Shown: positions 8,382 to 18,566, counted from the stretch's first letter. The stretch: 64,000 nt of DNA from Photobacterium toruni (GCF_024529955.1 NZ_AP024856.1:62001-126000), one strand, 5' to 3'. A program made the numbers and translations. The notes: a model not told the origin generated them from the sequence alone.

Positions 8382-9086
8382 ATGCAGAACAAATATCGCT
8401 TTATATTGGTGAATTCTATTTTGTTACTAACGAGTGGATGCGTCGGCGTTATTGGTGAAGAAAAAAGTACCTGTCCAGATAGTCAATCAGGTGTCATATG
8501 TGCATCAAGCCGTGAGATATATGATCTGACCAATAAATATGATAGCGCGGAAGAATATGCAGCCGCCACAGGTGATCCACGTGTCATTACGCTTGATCAG
8601 GAGGGAAATGTAATAGAAAAAAAGACAGTAAGCACCGCATATACTGGTGCGAAAAATAACGCTCCTTCTGTATCACATGATAACCAAATGTTTAGCGCGG
8701 CAGAAAACGCATATCAAACGCAACTATTACCACCACCAGAACCGCTTGCGATGAGAAAACCTGCGAACATTGTTCGTATCCTCACTCGACCTTATACGAC
8801 TGAAGAAGACACGTTAAAAGTGCCGGGTTATGCCTATATCGAAGCACAATCTCGAACGTGGATAATCGACCGTAGCGTACAAATTGATAATGCTCAGTTT
8901 ACGTCATTATCAATGCGACGTGACTCTATCAAACAAGATTACACACCACAGGACCCAAACCATATTGGTGTCGAAAATCGAACCGGTGCAGATGCAAAGC
9001 TGACAAATATGCAGGTACAACAAAATGCACGCCTTGAAGCTGCAAAGCTCATTCAAGATGCTCAAAGTCTCAAAGGCTTTAAATAA
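8382..9086 (+). CDS. traV: TraV-like T4SS outer-membrane lipoprotein (VirB7 counterpart)
   Basis: 234 aa with a lipoprotein signal and lipobox (LLTSGC, Cys ~20). Further cysteines follow at CPD and VICASS, as in TraV. The C-terminal half has MRKPANIVRILTRPYTTEED and YAYIEAQSRTWIID, which resemble the TraV line. TraV anchors the TraK/TraB core complex at the outer membrane. It sits between the DsbC-like gene and traC, a normal position in F-type operons. Confidence 0.78.
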   Translation: MQNKYRFILVNSILLLTSGCVGVIGEEKSTCPDSQSGVICASSREIYDLTNKYDSAEEYAAATGDPRVITLDQEGNVIEKKTVSTAYTGAKNNAPSVSHDNQMFSAAENAYQTQLLPPPEPLAMRKPANIVRILTRPYTTEEDTLKVPGYAYIEAQSRTWIIDRSVQIDNAQFTSLSMRRDSIKQDYTPQDPNHIGVENRTGADAKLTNMQVQQNARLEAAKLIQDAQSLKGFK

Positions 9087-9099
9087 ATAATGAGGGTGT

Positions 9100-11775
9100 A
9101 TGGCTAATTCAGTTAATAAATTTTATGAGGATTTCGGTAAGAACGATATATCGAAATTAATGCCCGTACTTGGATTCAATCGTCGACATCAATATTTTGA
9201 ATTAGATGATAGCCACATTGGAAACATGTACAAAATCCAAACGGCAGGTGGTGCTACTGACAATATGCAGGCTCAACTCGAGTCTATTTTTAAACAAGAA
9301 TGGCCAGATGACAGTTTTATTCAAATTGTATTCTGGGCAAACGACGATCTCAATGAATTCACGACCAACTTTTCCTATTACCATGGCTATCGTCAAGAAG
9401 GAACAGTAGGTGAGAAATTAAACGCCATTTCTCGCGGTTTAATCAATCATTATCAAAAAGCGTCACAGGATGGATTTGCCAGAAGTGAATGCCGTCCTCG
9501 ATCGTTTGACTGCTATGTTTGTGTGAAAACACCAATCAAAGGCAACCTTGGTATACCTACAAAAGAGGAACTTAAAAATTATAAATCTCTACGTGATGAT
9601 CTTGTAGAGAGCTTCGATTCTGTTGGCCTATTCACTCAAAATATGGACGAGTGGATGTGGCGTGACATGATGAACAAAATGCTAAACCGCAAAAAAAACT
9701 CTCCATGGCGCCGCGGTAAAACGCCTCATTGCGCTTCACTGTTGCCGCGAGAGCAGGTGCAAGATATTGGCGGTGGTATTACGTTCGAAAAAGATAAAAT
9801 TTTTATTGATGATCAGCAAATCGCTTTATTAAGTCCAAAAGTTTACCCAAAAATCATTGGCTTTGGCGATATGCTCAATGTGTTTAATGATTGGCGATTT
9901 GGTCAGCAAACTGCGTGGGGTAATTTCCTCATGGTTTTAAATGTCCATTTCCCTAACGATAAAAAAACACGAAGTGAAGTTAAAAAGAAGCGTACTTACA
10001 TGGGTGCTGTTGCGAATAATCGACTAACATCGTGGATGGACAAAGTACGTTGGCAAAAGAAAGATTATGATATTGCGTTTGATAAATTAGAACAAAAACG
10101 TTCTCGGTTAATTAATTGCTACCTGCAGTTTATGATTCTTGGCGACAATGAAGACCATTTAGATAAACAAGTTTCTAAGTTTAAGCAAATTGCAGCCTCA
10201 AACGCAGGTTTCGATCTTGAGCGGGACACACATCTTACACCTCCACTATTTTTACACTCCCTGCCCTTTGGACCAGAAGTCTCTGCAATGAAAACACTTA
10301 AACGCTACAACACACTACCAAGTGATGTTGCCGCATTTTTCTCCCCTGTGTTTTCAAGTTCTAACGGTAATGCGCCTAATAAACCAATCATACCGTTTGT
10401 GACTCGCAATATGGGCATGTTTGGGTTTAATCCTTATGAGACAGACGGCTCTATGAACGGACTCGTTGTTGCAGAATCAGGCTCAGGCAAATCTGTACTC
10501 GTACAGTACATCGTCACATGCGTTCTTGGATCAGGCAATCTGCCGTCGTCGAAGATGTGGTCGGAAATGAACCTCAGTGAAAAAGAACTCGAAGATGCTT
10601 TGCGCATCAGTGACGATTTGATACAAGCCAAAAATGACGGCGGGATGGCAATGATCATCGATGTTGGTCGAAGTTACCTAAATCTATGTGACGAATTAAA
10701 TGGCTTATTCTTGTCATTTGGTCCAGGCATGGAGTTCTCACTCAATCCTTTTCCATCCGTTGTTGATTTCAACTCTGCAGAAGATCCGCAATCAGGAATG
10801 ATTTTAGAGATGCTTAAAATCATGGCCGATCCTTCCGGCAAGCTCGACGTCGTTACGAGTCGTATGATGGCTGATGTCCTTCAGCAAATGTGGGAAGCAC
10901 ACGGCACAGAATCGAGTGTCACTATCTTTCAGACAATGTGCTCGGATTCAGAAGACAAACGTTTAAAAGATATTGGTATTACTCTCAAACCCTACGCTGA
11001 AGGCGGCATGAATGGACATCTATTTACCACCAAAAAGCCACCCCCGAGCCTCGACAATCCTTTCATAGTTTGTGAACTGGAGGAATTAAAAGCTCAACCG
11101 GAAAACCAATTGATTGCACTCATGCAAATTATCAATCTCTGTTATCGACATTTTTTCCTTGCCGATGGTAATAAAGATCCGTCTAAGCAACGTCGTAAGG
11201 TATTTATTGTTGATGAGTGTTGGTCATTTTTAGGTGGTAATGATGACTATCAAGGTCAGACGAATCCTGTGGCCACGTTCCTCGAATCAGCTTTTAGACG
11301 ATTTCGAAAAGTTAATGCGAGTGCCTGGATCATTACTCAGATGCTGTCTGACGTCTATGGCTCATCAGTCGGACGCGCCATTGTCGCTAACTGCGTATAT
11401 CGCCTTTTCCTCTACCAAAAACGTGACACTATCGAGCAAGTAAAAAAAGACAAAATGCTCGATTTATCTGAGCAAAACTTCGAGTTACTTAAAAGCATAC
11501 GAACACGAAAAAACATGTTTGCAGAAATATTTTTCCAAGCAGGTGATGACGTTTGTGAAATCATTCGCTTTTATGCCCCCAAATCCATGCTGCTGCTTTA
11601 CTCAACAGATCCCCGCGACCGTGCGGAAATTCGACGTTACCAATCACAAGGGATGAGTATTGACGAAGCAATAAGCGCAATCATTAAAGATCGTGATGAA
11701 ACGGATTACGCAAGCGATATGTATGATCTTGAGAATGATGACGAGAATGAAGAAATTCACGAGGAGGCGGTATGA
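9100..11775 (+). CDS. traC: TraC-like T4SS ATPase (VirB4 family)
   Basis: 891 aa, close to F TraC (875). Walker A is ESGSGKSVLV at about residues 460-470 and Walker B is KVFIVDECWSF near 705, with the VirB4/TraC line FRKVNASAWIITQMLSDVYG after it. The N-terminal half is the TraC/VirB4 N domain. The C-terminus is acidic (NDDENEEIHEEAV). It supplies energy for pilus assembly at the inner membrane. Its stop overlaps the start of the cold-shock-like gene by 4 bp. The rest of the F-type set (traW, traU, traN, traF, traH, traG) does not follow here. Confidence 0.93.
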   Translation: MANSVNKFYEDFGKNDISKLMPVLGFNRRHQYFELDDSHIGNMYKIQTAGGATDNMQAQLESIFKQEWPDDSFIQIVFWANDDLNEFTTNFSYYHGYRQEGTVGEKLNAISRGLINHYQKASQDGFARSECRPRSFDCYVCVKTPIKGNLGIPTKEELKNYKSLRDDLVESFDSVGLFTQNMDEWMWRDMMNKMLNRKKNSPWRRGKTPHCASLLPREQVQDIGGGITFEKDKIFIDDQQIALLSPKVYPKIIGFGDMLNVFNDWRFGQQTAWGNFLMVLNVHFPNDKKTRSEVKKKRTYMGAVANNRLTSWMDKVRWQKKDYDIAFDKLEQKRSRLINCYLQFMILGDNEDHLDKQVSKFKQIAASNAGFDLERDTHLTPPLFLHSLPFGPEVSAMKTLKRYNTLPSDVAAFFSPVFSSSNGNAPNKPIIPFVTRNMGMFGFNPYETDGSMNGLVVAESGSGKSVLVQYIVTCVLGSGNLPSSKMWSEMNLSEKELEDALRISDDLIQAKNDGGMAMIIDVGRSYLNLCDELNGLFLSFGPGMEFSLNPFPSVVDFNSAEDPQSGMILEMLKIMADPSGKLDVVTSRMMADVLQQMWEAHGTESSVTIFQTMCSDSEDKRLKDIGITLKPYAEGGMNGHLFTTKKPPPSLDNPFIVCELEELKAQPENQLIALMQIINLCYRHFFLADGNKDPSKQRRKVFIVDECWSFLGGNDDYQGQTNPVATFLESAFRRFRKVNASAWIITQMLSDVYGSSVGRAIVANCVYRLFLYQKRDTIEQVKKDKMLDLSEQNFELLKSIRTRKNMFAEIFFQAGDDVCEIIRFYAPKSMLLLYSTDPRDRAEIRRYQSQGMSIDEAISAIIKDRDETDYASDMYDLENDDENEEIHEEAV

Positions 11776-12005
11776 AAACAATAGCGATTGTTAAATGGTT
11801 TGATAAAGAACGTGGCCATGGCTTTTGCAATGAGTTCTGCGTGATAAAAGGCGATGTCATTTCTTCTAACGATGTATTTATTCATTATTCAGACATCGAA
11901 TCTCAAGGCTTCAAGAAATTGAATAAAGGTGAGCTTATCAAATGCAGTATTGTTCGAACCGAACGTGGAACTCAAGCTCGCGAAATCACGCGTTTTGTTA
12001 AATAA
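11772..12005 (+). CDS. Small cold-shock-domain-like protein
   Basis: 77 aa. The N-terminus AIVKWFDKERGHGFC matches the nucleic-acid-binding RNP1 region of CspA-type domains (normally GxVKWFNxxKGFGFI), and DVFIHYSDIESQGF matches RNP2 (DVFVHxSAI). An insertion, CVIKGDVISSN, sits between the two. It overlaps traC by ATGA, so it is translationally coupled to the conjugation operon. It may be an RNA or single-stranded DNA chaperone; this is inference. Confidence 0.72.
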   Translation: MKTIAIVKWFDKERGHGFCNEFCVIKGDVISSNDVFIHYSDIESQGFKKLNKGELIKCSIVRTERGTQAREITRFVK

Positions 12006-12076
12006 GGATGTATTCATCTTAAACCGTGAACAATCACGGTTTAGGTGTATTAACAAACAAACATATACAAGGTCAC

Positions 12077-12451
12077 ATGATGAGCTTAATAAAAAACATT
12101 TTTTTAGTGTTAGCACTCTTAATGTCAACATCGAGTTTTGCTAGTTCTAAATCACAAAATTCTGTTTTAGAAGCAATTGATGATTTTTGTCCTAAATGCG
12201 ATGGACTCGTTGAGCGTTACAGACTGAAAACAAATGCAGTATGTAATGGATCACCCAACATTGTATCGGTATTAACGTCGGATGGCGGTTCGATATTACT
12301 TGGATTGAAAGCGACAAATCATCCGTATTTTCAGGCGGTCGATACGTTTTCTAACACAGCGTTCAACTGTGATTTAAACGTGTGGTCAAAACACATAGAG
12401 AAATATGTAGAAAAGATCAGTGTAGGCGGTACAAGCACCACTATTTATTAG
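12077..12451 (+). CDS. Small exported protein of unknown function
   Basis: Start set at ATG 12077 (AAGG 6 bp upstream) rather than the longer in-frame start at 12026, because it begins an export signal (MMSLIKNIFLVLALLMSTSSFA). The mature ~100 residues have CPKC near the N-terminus plus two more Cys (AVCNGS and AFNCDL), suggesting disulfides. That fits co-expression with the DsbC-like protein upstream. No family recognised. Confidence 0.6.
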   Translation: MMSLIKNIFLVLALLMSTSSFASSKSQNSVLEAIDDFCPKCDGLVERYRLKTNAVCNGSPNIVSVLTSDGGSILLGLKATNHPYFQAVDTFSNTAFNCDLNVWSKHIEKYVEKISVGGTSTTIY

Positions 12452-12464
12452 GGACGGATTTAAT

Positions 12465-14504
12465 ATGAAAAAAATATTATTGGCTAGTGCAATACTTTTA
12501 TCATTATCAGGATGCGGTGGAGGTGATGAAGATAAGGACTCCAAGAAAACACCAACAGGCAGCGTAACCAAGGCGAAATTAGATATTGATACTAGACTCA
12601 CGCTTATTGAGCCAGAGGTCAATCAAGTCGAACTTATCACACTTAAATTTTCCAAAGCTGCGACAACTGACGGCTCAATACGCTATACCATCGCCAATGA
12701 AACAACCACTGATGACGACATTTTTGTTGGTACCCAAACGATCAGTTTCAAACGTGGCGATAAAACAGTAGTGCTACCAGTTTCTATCAACAGTGATCTT
12801 GTTTATGACGATGGTGAAACTTTTACATTAACGATTGATTCAGTGTCAGGTTTAGACATTGAAAATGCCTTAATGACGATTACATTGTCAGATCCACGTA
12901 CTCTTCCTCAACTATCAAGCCAAACAACACAGTCAGATTTTAAAGAAACAGACGGGCAGGTAGACGTTAAATTAAAGCTCACTGAAACCTCACCGTATGA
13001 TGGTTGGATAGATTTCAAATTAGAAATGTTAGATGAAACAAAAAACGAATCTGGTAGCAATGGTATTGAGGCGACGCTTGATAATGTGCGTGTTGAATTT
13101 AAAGCAGGTGCCAAAGAGATAATCGTACCAATTACGATCATTGATAATGATATTTGGAATGGCGGAACCACACCACACACGCTCACGGCTATCGATTCAC
13201 AAAACCTAATTATTACTGGCGGCGCTGTTAATACTCATGAAATTAAGCTAACCGACGATGATGAGAATTATCCGACAGTGTCATTTGAAACAGAGAAAAT
13301 CGACACATTAACAGAGGGAAGTAAGTATCAGGTCGCAGTTATACTTTCTCACGGCCTAGAATTTGGCACGAATGTCCCCTTTAATTTTTCAAGCGGTACA
13401 GCATCGTTAGATGACTATCTGATTAATGTCGACGGTTACGATTATTCTTCAGATACAAATCCTGGCACGAATATGGGTATAAGCTTCGAAAGCAAAGAAA
13501 CTGTAAAATACATTGAAGTAGAAGCCAAAAACGACAATGTAAATGAGGGTGGTGAAACGATCATCATCAATCTTTTAGGTGACCAACTCAGCAGTAATGT
13601 TGAAGCTGGTGAGCACCTTACTAAAATTATCATCATTCCAGGCGACATTAAAATGAATGATTCTGGTGTCACTGATTTCCTAAAAGACGTTAATGATATT
13701 TCTGCCTCACCATTCCCTCTTTCCCCACAAGATTATCCTAATCAAGATGGTGAATCTGGTTTAGATGTAGATAATTTCAATAACAGCGATGGTCATGCTG
13801 GACGCTCTTATAGCAAATTAGATTACGCTGGAAATATTCTAAGCCATGATAGTGCAGATTACGAATGCATCAAGGACAATAATACTGGCGTTGTATGGGA
13901 GCGTAAGTCACAGCCTTACACGGGTGAATTACCCCCTGACGGATTAGATGACTCTCAACTACGAAGTTTTGTGAAAACAGAAATAAATGACCAAGACCGT
14001 TATCGTTTCGCACACACCGTTTTCAATGCCTCAAATTATAAATACTTTTGGTTTAACGATGTTGATTCAATAAATGGTGGTAACGAAGGTACAACGGGTG
14101 TTCGCTTAGAAGCAGATATACCCGTAAGTGCGCAGTGTGCTTTCCCGCGAGAAACAAATGCCGAAGCTAATGCAAAGTACCCTGTTATCGATGGCATTCG
14201 ATACTGTTCTACCGAGCAATATTTGAAGTATCTCAATAGTGCAGCATTGTGTGGTCGTACTGATTGGGAAATTCCAACTATCCATCAATTACGTAATAAT
14301 TTTGTTTATCAGAAATCTGGTATTAATGCCCAAGCACCGAATTTTTACGACAATATCAATATCACCGATGAGTACGTATCAAGCACACCATCGCCAACGA
14401 ATAGCGGTTCTGTTTTCTGTTTAGATAATCAATATGGCCACGTAAAGCTGTGCAGTAAAAACACTGCTAATTCCGTGATTGCTGTAGCAGGAGGTTTAAA
14501 ATGA
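12465..14504 (+). CDS. Surface lipoprotein with Calx-beta-like repeats and a C-terminal Lcl_C (DUF1566) domain
   Basis: 679 aa with a lipobox (LSLSGC). Residues ~35-400 hold three Calx-beta-like repeats, seen as FKRGDKTVVLPVSINSD, FKAGAKEIIVPITIIDND and FESKETVKYIEVEAKNDN, each followed by an acidic Asp/Glu-Gly-Gly calcium-type loop. The C-terminal ~250 residues have DUF1566/Lcl_C signatures (NNTGVVWERKSQP, CGRTDWEIPTIHQLRN). Probably an outer-surface protein, possibly adhesive in mating. It overlaps the next gene, another Lcl_C protein, by ATGA. Confidence 0.68.
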   Translation: MKKILLASAILLSLSGCGGGDEDKDSKKTPTGSVTKAKLDIDTRLTLIEPEVNQVELITLKFSKAATTDGSIRYTIANETTTDDDIFVGTQTISFKRGDKTVVLPVSINSDLVYDDGETFTLTIDSVSGLDIENALMTITLSDPRTLPQLSSQTTQSDFKETDGQVDVKLKLTETSPYDGWIDFKLEMLDETKNESGSNGIEATLDNVRVEFKAGAKEIIVPITIIDNDIWNGGTTPHTLTAIDSQNLIITGGAVNTHEIKLTDDDENYPTVSFETEKIDTLTEGSKYQVAVILSHGLEFGTNVPFNFSSGTASLDDYLINVDGYDYSSDTNPGTNMGISFESKETVKYIEVEAKNDNVNEGGETIIINLLGDQLSSNVEAGEHLTKIIIIPGDIKMNDSGVTDFLKDVNDISASPFPLSPQDYPNQDGESGLDVDNFNNSDGHAGRSYSKLDYAGNILSHDSADYECIKDNNTGVVWERKSQPYTGELPPDGLDDSQLRSFVKTEINDQDRYRFAHTVFNASNYKYFWFNDVDSINGGNEGTTGVRLEADIPVSAQCAFPRETNAEANAKYPVIDGIRYCSTEQYLKYLNSAALCGRTDWEIPTIHQLRNNFVYQKSGINAQAPNFYDNINITDEYVSSTPSPTNSGSVFCLDNQYGHVKLCSKNTANSVIAVAGGLK

Positions 14505-15022
14505 TTAAAATTATCTTAGTTTCGGCCATTGCAGCCAGCATGGCACCGAGTGTATTTGCGCAAACGTGTAACGATAAAATGGTACGTTCCAATGAACAGT
14601 CTCAGTTTATTTTAAATGATAGTCGTGGTGTAGTAACAGATGCTGTAAACGCATTAGATTGGCAGATTTGCCCACTCGGCATGAGCTTTGAAAATGGCGA
14701 TTGTATCGGAACGGCAACGCAGTTCGATTCTTGGAAAATGGCTCTAGATGCTGTCAGTAGCTTCAATGCTTCAAGTGATGTGCAATATCGATTACCGACA
14801 ATTATCGAGTTAAGTTCTATCGTCGAACGCAGCTGCTCATCGCCGGCTATTGATGTTGCTGCATTCCCATCCACACCTAATGCATGGTTCTGGTCTTCTA
14901 CATATACATTTGGCGCGAACGATGTTGATCTAGGCCGTAAGATTAATTTTGAAGATGGCCTAGAATTTGATAATCGTGCTAATAGTAATCGGCATATTCG
15001 TCTGGTAAGGTCATTGCGCTAA
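14501..15022 (+). CDS. Exported Lcl_C (DUF1566) domain protein
   Basis: 173 aa with a signal peptide ending at VFAQ. It is essentially a single DUF1566 domain: ALDWQICPLGMSF, WKMALDAVSSFN, YRLPTIIELSSIVERSC, AWFWSSTYTF and HIRLVRS, each typical of the family. It overlaps the preceding Lcl_C lipoprotein by 4 bp and the next gene by 1 bp, so the three are one translation unit. The molecular function of the domain is unknown; it is common in exported proteins. Confidence 0.72.
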   Translation: MIKIILVSAIAASMAPSVFAQTCNDKMVRSNEQSQFILNDSRGVVTDAVNALDWQICPLGMSFENGDCIGTATQFDSWKMALDAVSSFNASSDVQYRLPTIIELSSIVERSCSSPAIDVAAFPSTPNAWFWSSTYTFGANDVDLGRKINFEDGLEFDNRANSNRHIRLVRSLR

Positions 15023-15384
15023 TGATCAAACTTTTATCTTCATTATGCCTAACAATACTGTTGGGCATAATATTAGTCCTCACATTGGACTATAAAGCAG
15101 GGGTAGAAATAAATACTAATGTCGATAATCAACGCCAACATATTAAAGAGAGTTACGCATCAGATACCAACCTGAGTCATTTTGCTCAACAACATTCTGG
15201 CCTGAGAAACATAACACTTATTTCTACGAACATTGAACACAACAAATTGGTTAGTTCATTTTGGTCAGTCACGTTTAATGACGACACTAATACCATGGTT
15301 TTTGGTATTGATGGCAAAGGGGACTGGATTAATACCCACGCTTTAACAATGACGATGCAATCGCCTGCACCGTTTAAATCCTGA
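15022..15384 (+). CDS. Small membrane-anchored or exported protein
   Basis: 120 aa starting at the stop of the preceding gene (TAATG overlap). One N-terminal hydrophobic segment (LLSSLCLTILLGIILVLTL) is followed by a soluble domain with TLISTNIEHNKLVSSFWSV. It looks like a type-IV-pilin-like or simple signal-anchor protein, but no motif allows a firmer call. Confidence 0.55.
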   Translation: MIKLLSSLCLTILLGIILVLTLDYKAGVEINTNVDNQRQHIKESYASDTNLSHFAQQHSGLRNITLISTNIEHNKLVSSFWSVTFNDDTNTMVFGIDGKGDWINTHALTMTMQSPAPFKS

Positions 15385-15529
15385 TTATACAGAGACTGCA
15401 TTAGACATTAATGCAGCACCTGTTTCTCGCTTAAAATATTTAAACACTTCAATATCCTCTCCTTAATTTAAATCGCATCTATGCCTAGCGAATATAGTAG
15501 ATCATACGACCGCTATTTGGGTATTCACT

Positions 15530-17914
15530 ATGCGAAATCTACTGTTACTACCATTTATTTTTTTATCGTCATTTTGTTATGCGGAAATTGTTGAATATAC
15601 ATTTACCGATACTAACAATAATAGTGTGAGTAAAAAATCGGATGTTCAATTCCTCAATCCTTCATCAGATCTCGATGTTTTTCTCTCTGGTGGTTTGGAT
15701 AGAAAAATGAAATTGAGCATTCGGGATTTAAGCACAAATACCAATATCTACGAACACACATCAAATTACATCACCATCGATGATCGACTTCAATCAAGTG
15801 CAGGTTTGGAATATTACGCAAAAATATTTTCAGTCCCTCGGTTGACTGATGGCAACTATAGGCTTACTCATCAACTCATCGATAATACAAATAGCATCGT
15901 AGTAACAGAAATTAAAGACATCACCGTAGATACTGAACTGCCGAGTTTTGGCGAGTGGAGTGCGCAAGGTGGCTATGGTATGGATGTCTCAAGTGAGACA
16001 TTTAAGCTTGGACGTGGTGGGTCTGGAAACAACCGTTTTTTCTTAAACGACGTTAGCGACAATACAGAAATCGATAAAGCTCTGCTTGTGCTATATCGTG
16101 AAGATGGCAGTGAATATTCACGACGTAATGCTATATACGATCCCGTCAATACTCAGTTAACCAATCACTACCGCTATCTCTTTCCGTTAAGCAATTTGGA
16201 TGAAACCTTCACCGTAAAATACGAAATTACCGACATCGCAGGTAATGTTTCACACCTATCTAGTAAAAAAATGATGATGGATAATGATCCGGGTGAAAGG
16301 ACACTCGTTGGATTTTATAATCCTTCCAAGTCAGGCAGTGTTGTTCCTGGATTATCAAATTATGAAGCCTATCGATCAGGCATGACGGTCTACACCAACC
16401 CTGTTCGTTTCGTCTATCGCATTCCCAAAACAAACTGGTACGAATACAGCGAAGGTGGATTAAGAGCCACGAATGGCGCAGGCTCGGTAAGTAAAGTCAG
16501 CGAAGACGATGACAATGTTTATGTTCAATTTATTGCCCCTTACAATTTTTTCGATGGCAATTACATTCGCTTCATAAACAAATATGAGTGGGGTGGCGCT
16601 GGTGTCGGCTATTCAGTAACGTTGGATCCAAGTGCAAGAGCATCACCATATTTAGCTGGTGTTGACTATTACTACAGCGACGTTGGCTGGATGAGCATGT
16701 ACCGTTACGCCATCCAGAATGATCAACTCCCTGTCTCTATCTCTAAAGTGCGGATAAGAGTGAGTGCTCGTAACTACGACCAGATTGGTTATCACATTGG
16801 CGGTAATTGCACGATCCCCGCAGGAAGCACATCTTGTGAATACCCGTGGTCATATACAATGGAAAGTGGTGAGGCTGGTTATCTTCACTCTAATGCAACC
16901 GTCTATGATACTGACAGGACTCTTAGAAGTAACCCTCGCTGGGCAGAGGTCCAGTTTAACGATAAACACTATCCAAGCATCAATGCTGTTTACGATGATG
17001 TCGAAAAAAGCATTACTGCCAATATTAATCAGCCCGGTGCCGGTTACTATTTTGACCGGTTGCGTTTATCACACGCTTGGCTAATCAATGCCGATAATGG
17101 ACAACAAATTAATGCAAGTGGTGGGTTCGTCAGTCGTAATGGCGAAAATTATGTTTATAAGTGGTATCTAAAAGACATAGCAGAAGGGGACTATCAGATC
17201 CGTGTTAGAGCTAAAGAACGACACGGCCCACAAACTGATTCAACTGCCTTTTCCTACCGCAGTGATCGAACACCTCCAGTGATAACCTTTGCATTTAAAG
17301 ATCAACCGTATGTCGAAGGTATGCTAATCAAAGGACTCGAAAACATCAGTTTCAAAATAGAAGACGCCAGCGATGTGGCAATCACATCTATTAATTTTAA
17401 AGGCGGTCCAGCATCAGATAACGTCGAGTTGGCATGGAATAAAAAGGATGACTATTGGGGACTAGAATATCCTCGAACTTTTCCATCGCAAGACGAGGCT
17501 GATATGTACATTCTTACATTAACAGCCACTGATGCGTTCGGTCAAAGTACGACCGAGGTTTACAGTTTTAAGTATGAACCCAACAATCTATTTTCTGTCG
17601 AGTCTGTTAAAACCCTCGCAGTCAATAGGGTACTGAGAGATAGCACCAATAAACCGCACATCTTAATTAAGTCCAACCAATTGCGTTCTGACAACGGCAA
17701 CCTTGCTTTTGGTCCTCAACAGGTATTCGTCACTGTTCGTTCTGATTCACCGATGCCACTGGAGGTACATAACACTGTCATACGTCCAGGCGAAACAAAA
17801 GGTATCGATGTAGATATAGGTTCCGATGGTCGCTTGTACTTACCTTTGATTCCAGCAGAGAGCGGCATAGAAGGTAAGGCTCAATACATGCTCGAAATTA
17901 ACGGAATAAATTAA
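15530..17914 (+). CDS. Large exported protein with Ig-like domains (DUF4165-like)
   Basis: 794 aa with a signal peptide (MRNLLLLPFIFLSSFCYA). The body has repeated beta-sandwich signatures: DGNYRLTHQLIDN...DITVDTELP, YEITDIAGNVSHLSSKKMMM, EGDYQIRVRAKERHG followed by SDRTPPVITF, and LTATDAFGQSTTEVYSFKYE. It resembles the DUF4165/Ig-like giants carried by some conjugative elements of Vibrionaceae and Shewanella; that label is from memory. It is likely exported to the surface, where it may affect cell contact or mating recognition. It is followed 10 bp later by an L,D-transpeptidase-like gene. Confidence 0.6.
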   Translation: MRNLLLLPFIFLSSFCYAEIVEYTFTDTNNNSVSKKSDVQFLNPSSDLDVFLSGGLDRKMKLSIRDLSTNTNIYEHTSNYITIDDRLQSSAGLEYYAKIFSVPRLTDGNYRLTHQLIDNTNSIVVTEIKDITVDTELPSFGEWSAQGGYGMDVSSETFKLGRGGSGNNRFFLNDVSDNTEIDKALLVLYREDGSEYSRRNAIYDPVNTQLTNHYRYLFPLSNLDETFTVKYEITDIAGNVSHLSSKKMMMDNDPGERTLVGFYNPSKSGSVVPGLSNYEAYRSGMTVYTNPVRFVYRIPKTNWYEYSEGGLRATNGAGSVSKVSEDDDNVYVQFIAPYNFFDGNYIRFINKYEWGGAGVGYSVTLDPSARASPYLAGVDYYYSDVGWMSMYRYAIQNDQLPVSISKVRIRVSARNYDQIGYHIGGNCTIPAGSTSCEYPWSYTMESGEAGYLHSNATVYDTDRTLRSNPRWAEVQFNDKHYPSINAVYDDVEKSITANINQPGAGYYFDRLRLSHAWLINADNGQQINASGGFVSRNGENYVYKWYLKDIAEGDYQIRVRAKERHGPQTDSTAFSYRSDRTPPVITFAFKDQPYVEGMLIKGLENISFKIEDASDVAITSINFKGGPASDNVELAWNKKDDYWGLEYPRTFPSQDEADMYILTLTATDAFGQSTTEVYSFKYEPNNLFSVESVKTLAVNRVLRDSTNKPHILIKSNQLRSDNGNLAFGPQQVFVTVRSDSPMPLEVHNTVIRPGETKGIDVDIGSDGRLYLPLIPAESGIEGKAQYMLEINGIN

Positions 17915-17924
17915 GGAATGTATC

Positions 17925-18566
17925 ATGCGGTTTTTATCGATGCTTTTTATCGCTGTCTTATTTTCTCTTCTTAGCTCAACAGTACACGCTAATACCTTTC
18001 AGAAAAAAGCTTGGGATATTTACTTCCAAGCTCAACTTGACTCTGAAATCTCTTTTTATACGTTTGCGAAAGGCTACCTCGAATACTTGAAGCACGGACG
18101 CAAGCCCATTCTTTCCATAATCGACTACACGTTACCTTCATCGTTTCCCCGTATGTGGATCATTGACCTTGCTGAGAAGAAGTTGGTGAAACGCACGTAC
18201 GTATCTCACGGCACCAATAGTGGGACGCTGTTCGCGACTCAATTCTCAAACACTATTAACTCTAAGCAAACGAGTTTAGGGACATACCGTGGCGCTGAAG
18301 TCTATTACGGTAAACACGGTCGTTCGCTCAGGCTTGATGGATTGAGTGAAGGCAATAGTAACGCAAGGAAACGTGCCATTGTGATCCACGGGGCAGACTA
18401 TGCTAACCCAGACGTGATTACTAAAATTGGCATGTTGGGGCGTAGTTGGGGATGTCCCGCCGTGCCGAGTGAAGATACCAATGTGGTTGTCGATTATTTA
18501 AAGGATGGCGCCACTATCTACACGCTGAGTAATCTTGATAATCCTTATCTACTCGCCAAAAAATAG
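17925..18566 (+). CDS. L,D-transpeptidase-like (YkuD-fold) exported protein
   Basis: 213 aa with a signal peptide (to VHA). The catalytic-domain features are visible: MWIIDLAEKKLVKRTYVSHG, the His motif AIVIHGADYA and the nucleophile motif SWGCPAVP, the HxxxxxxSxGC arrangement of murein L,D-transpeptidases (PF13645 type). It probably trims or cross-links peptidoglycan in the periplasm, which could help assemble the conjugation machinery or anchor the neighbouring surface protein. It lies 10 bp after the Ig-like gene. Confidence 0.78.
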   Translation: MRFLSMLFIAVLFSLLSSTVHANTFQKKAWDIYFQAQLDSEISFYTFAKGYLEYLKHGRKPILSIIDYTLPSSFPRMWIIDLAEKKLVKRTYVSHGTNSGTLFATQFSNTINSKQTSLGTYRGAEVYYGKHGRSLRLDGLSEGNSNARKRAIVIHGADYANPDVITKIGMLGRSWGCPAVPSEDTNVVVDYLKDGATIYTLSNLDNPYLLAKK

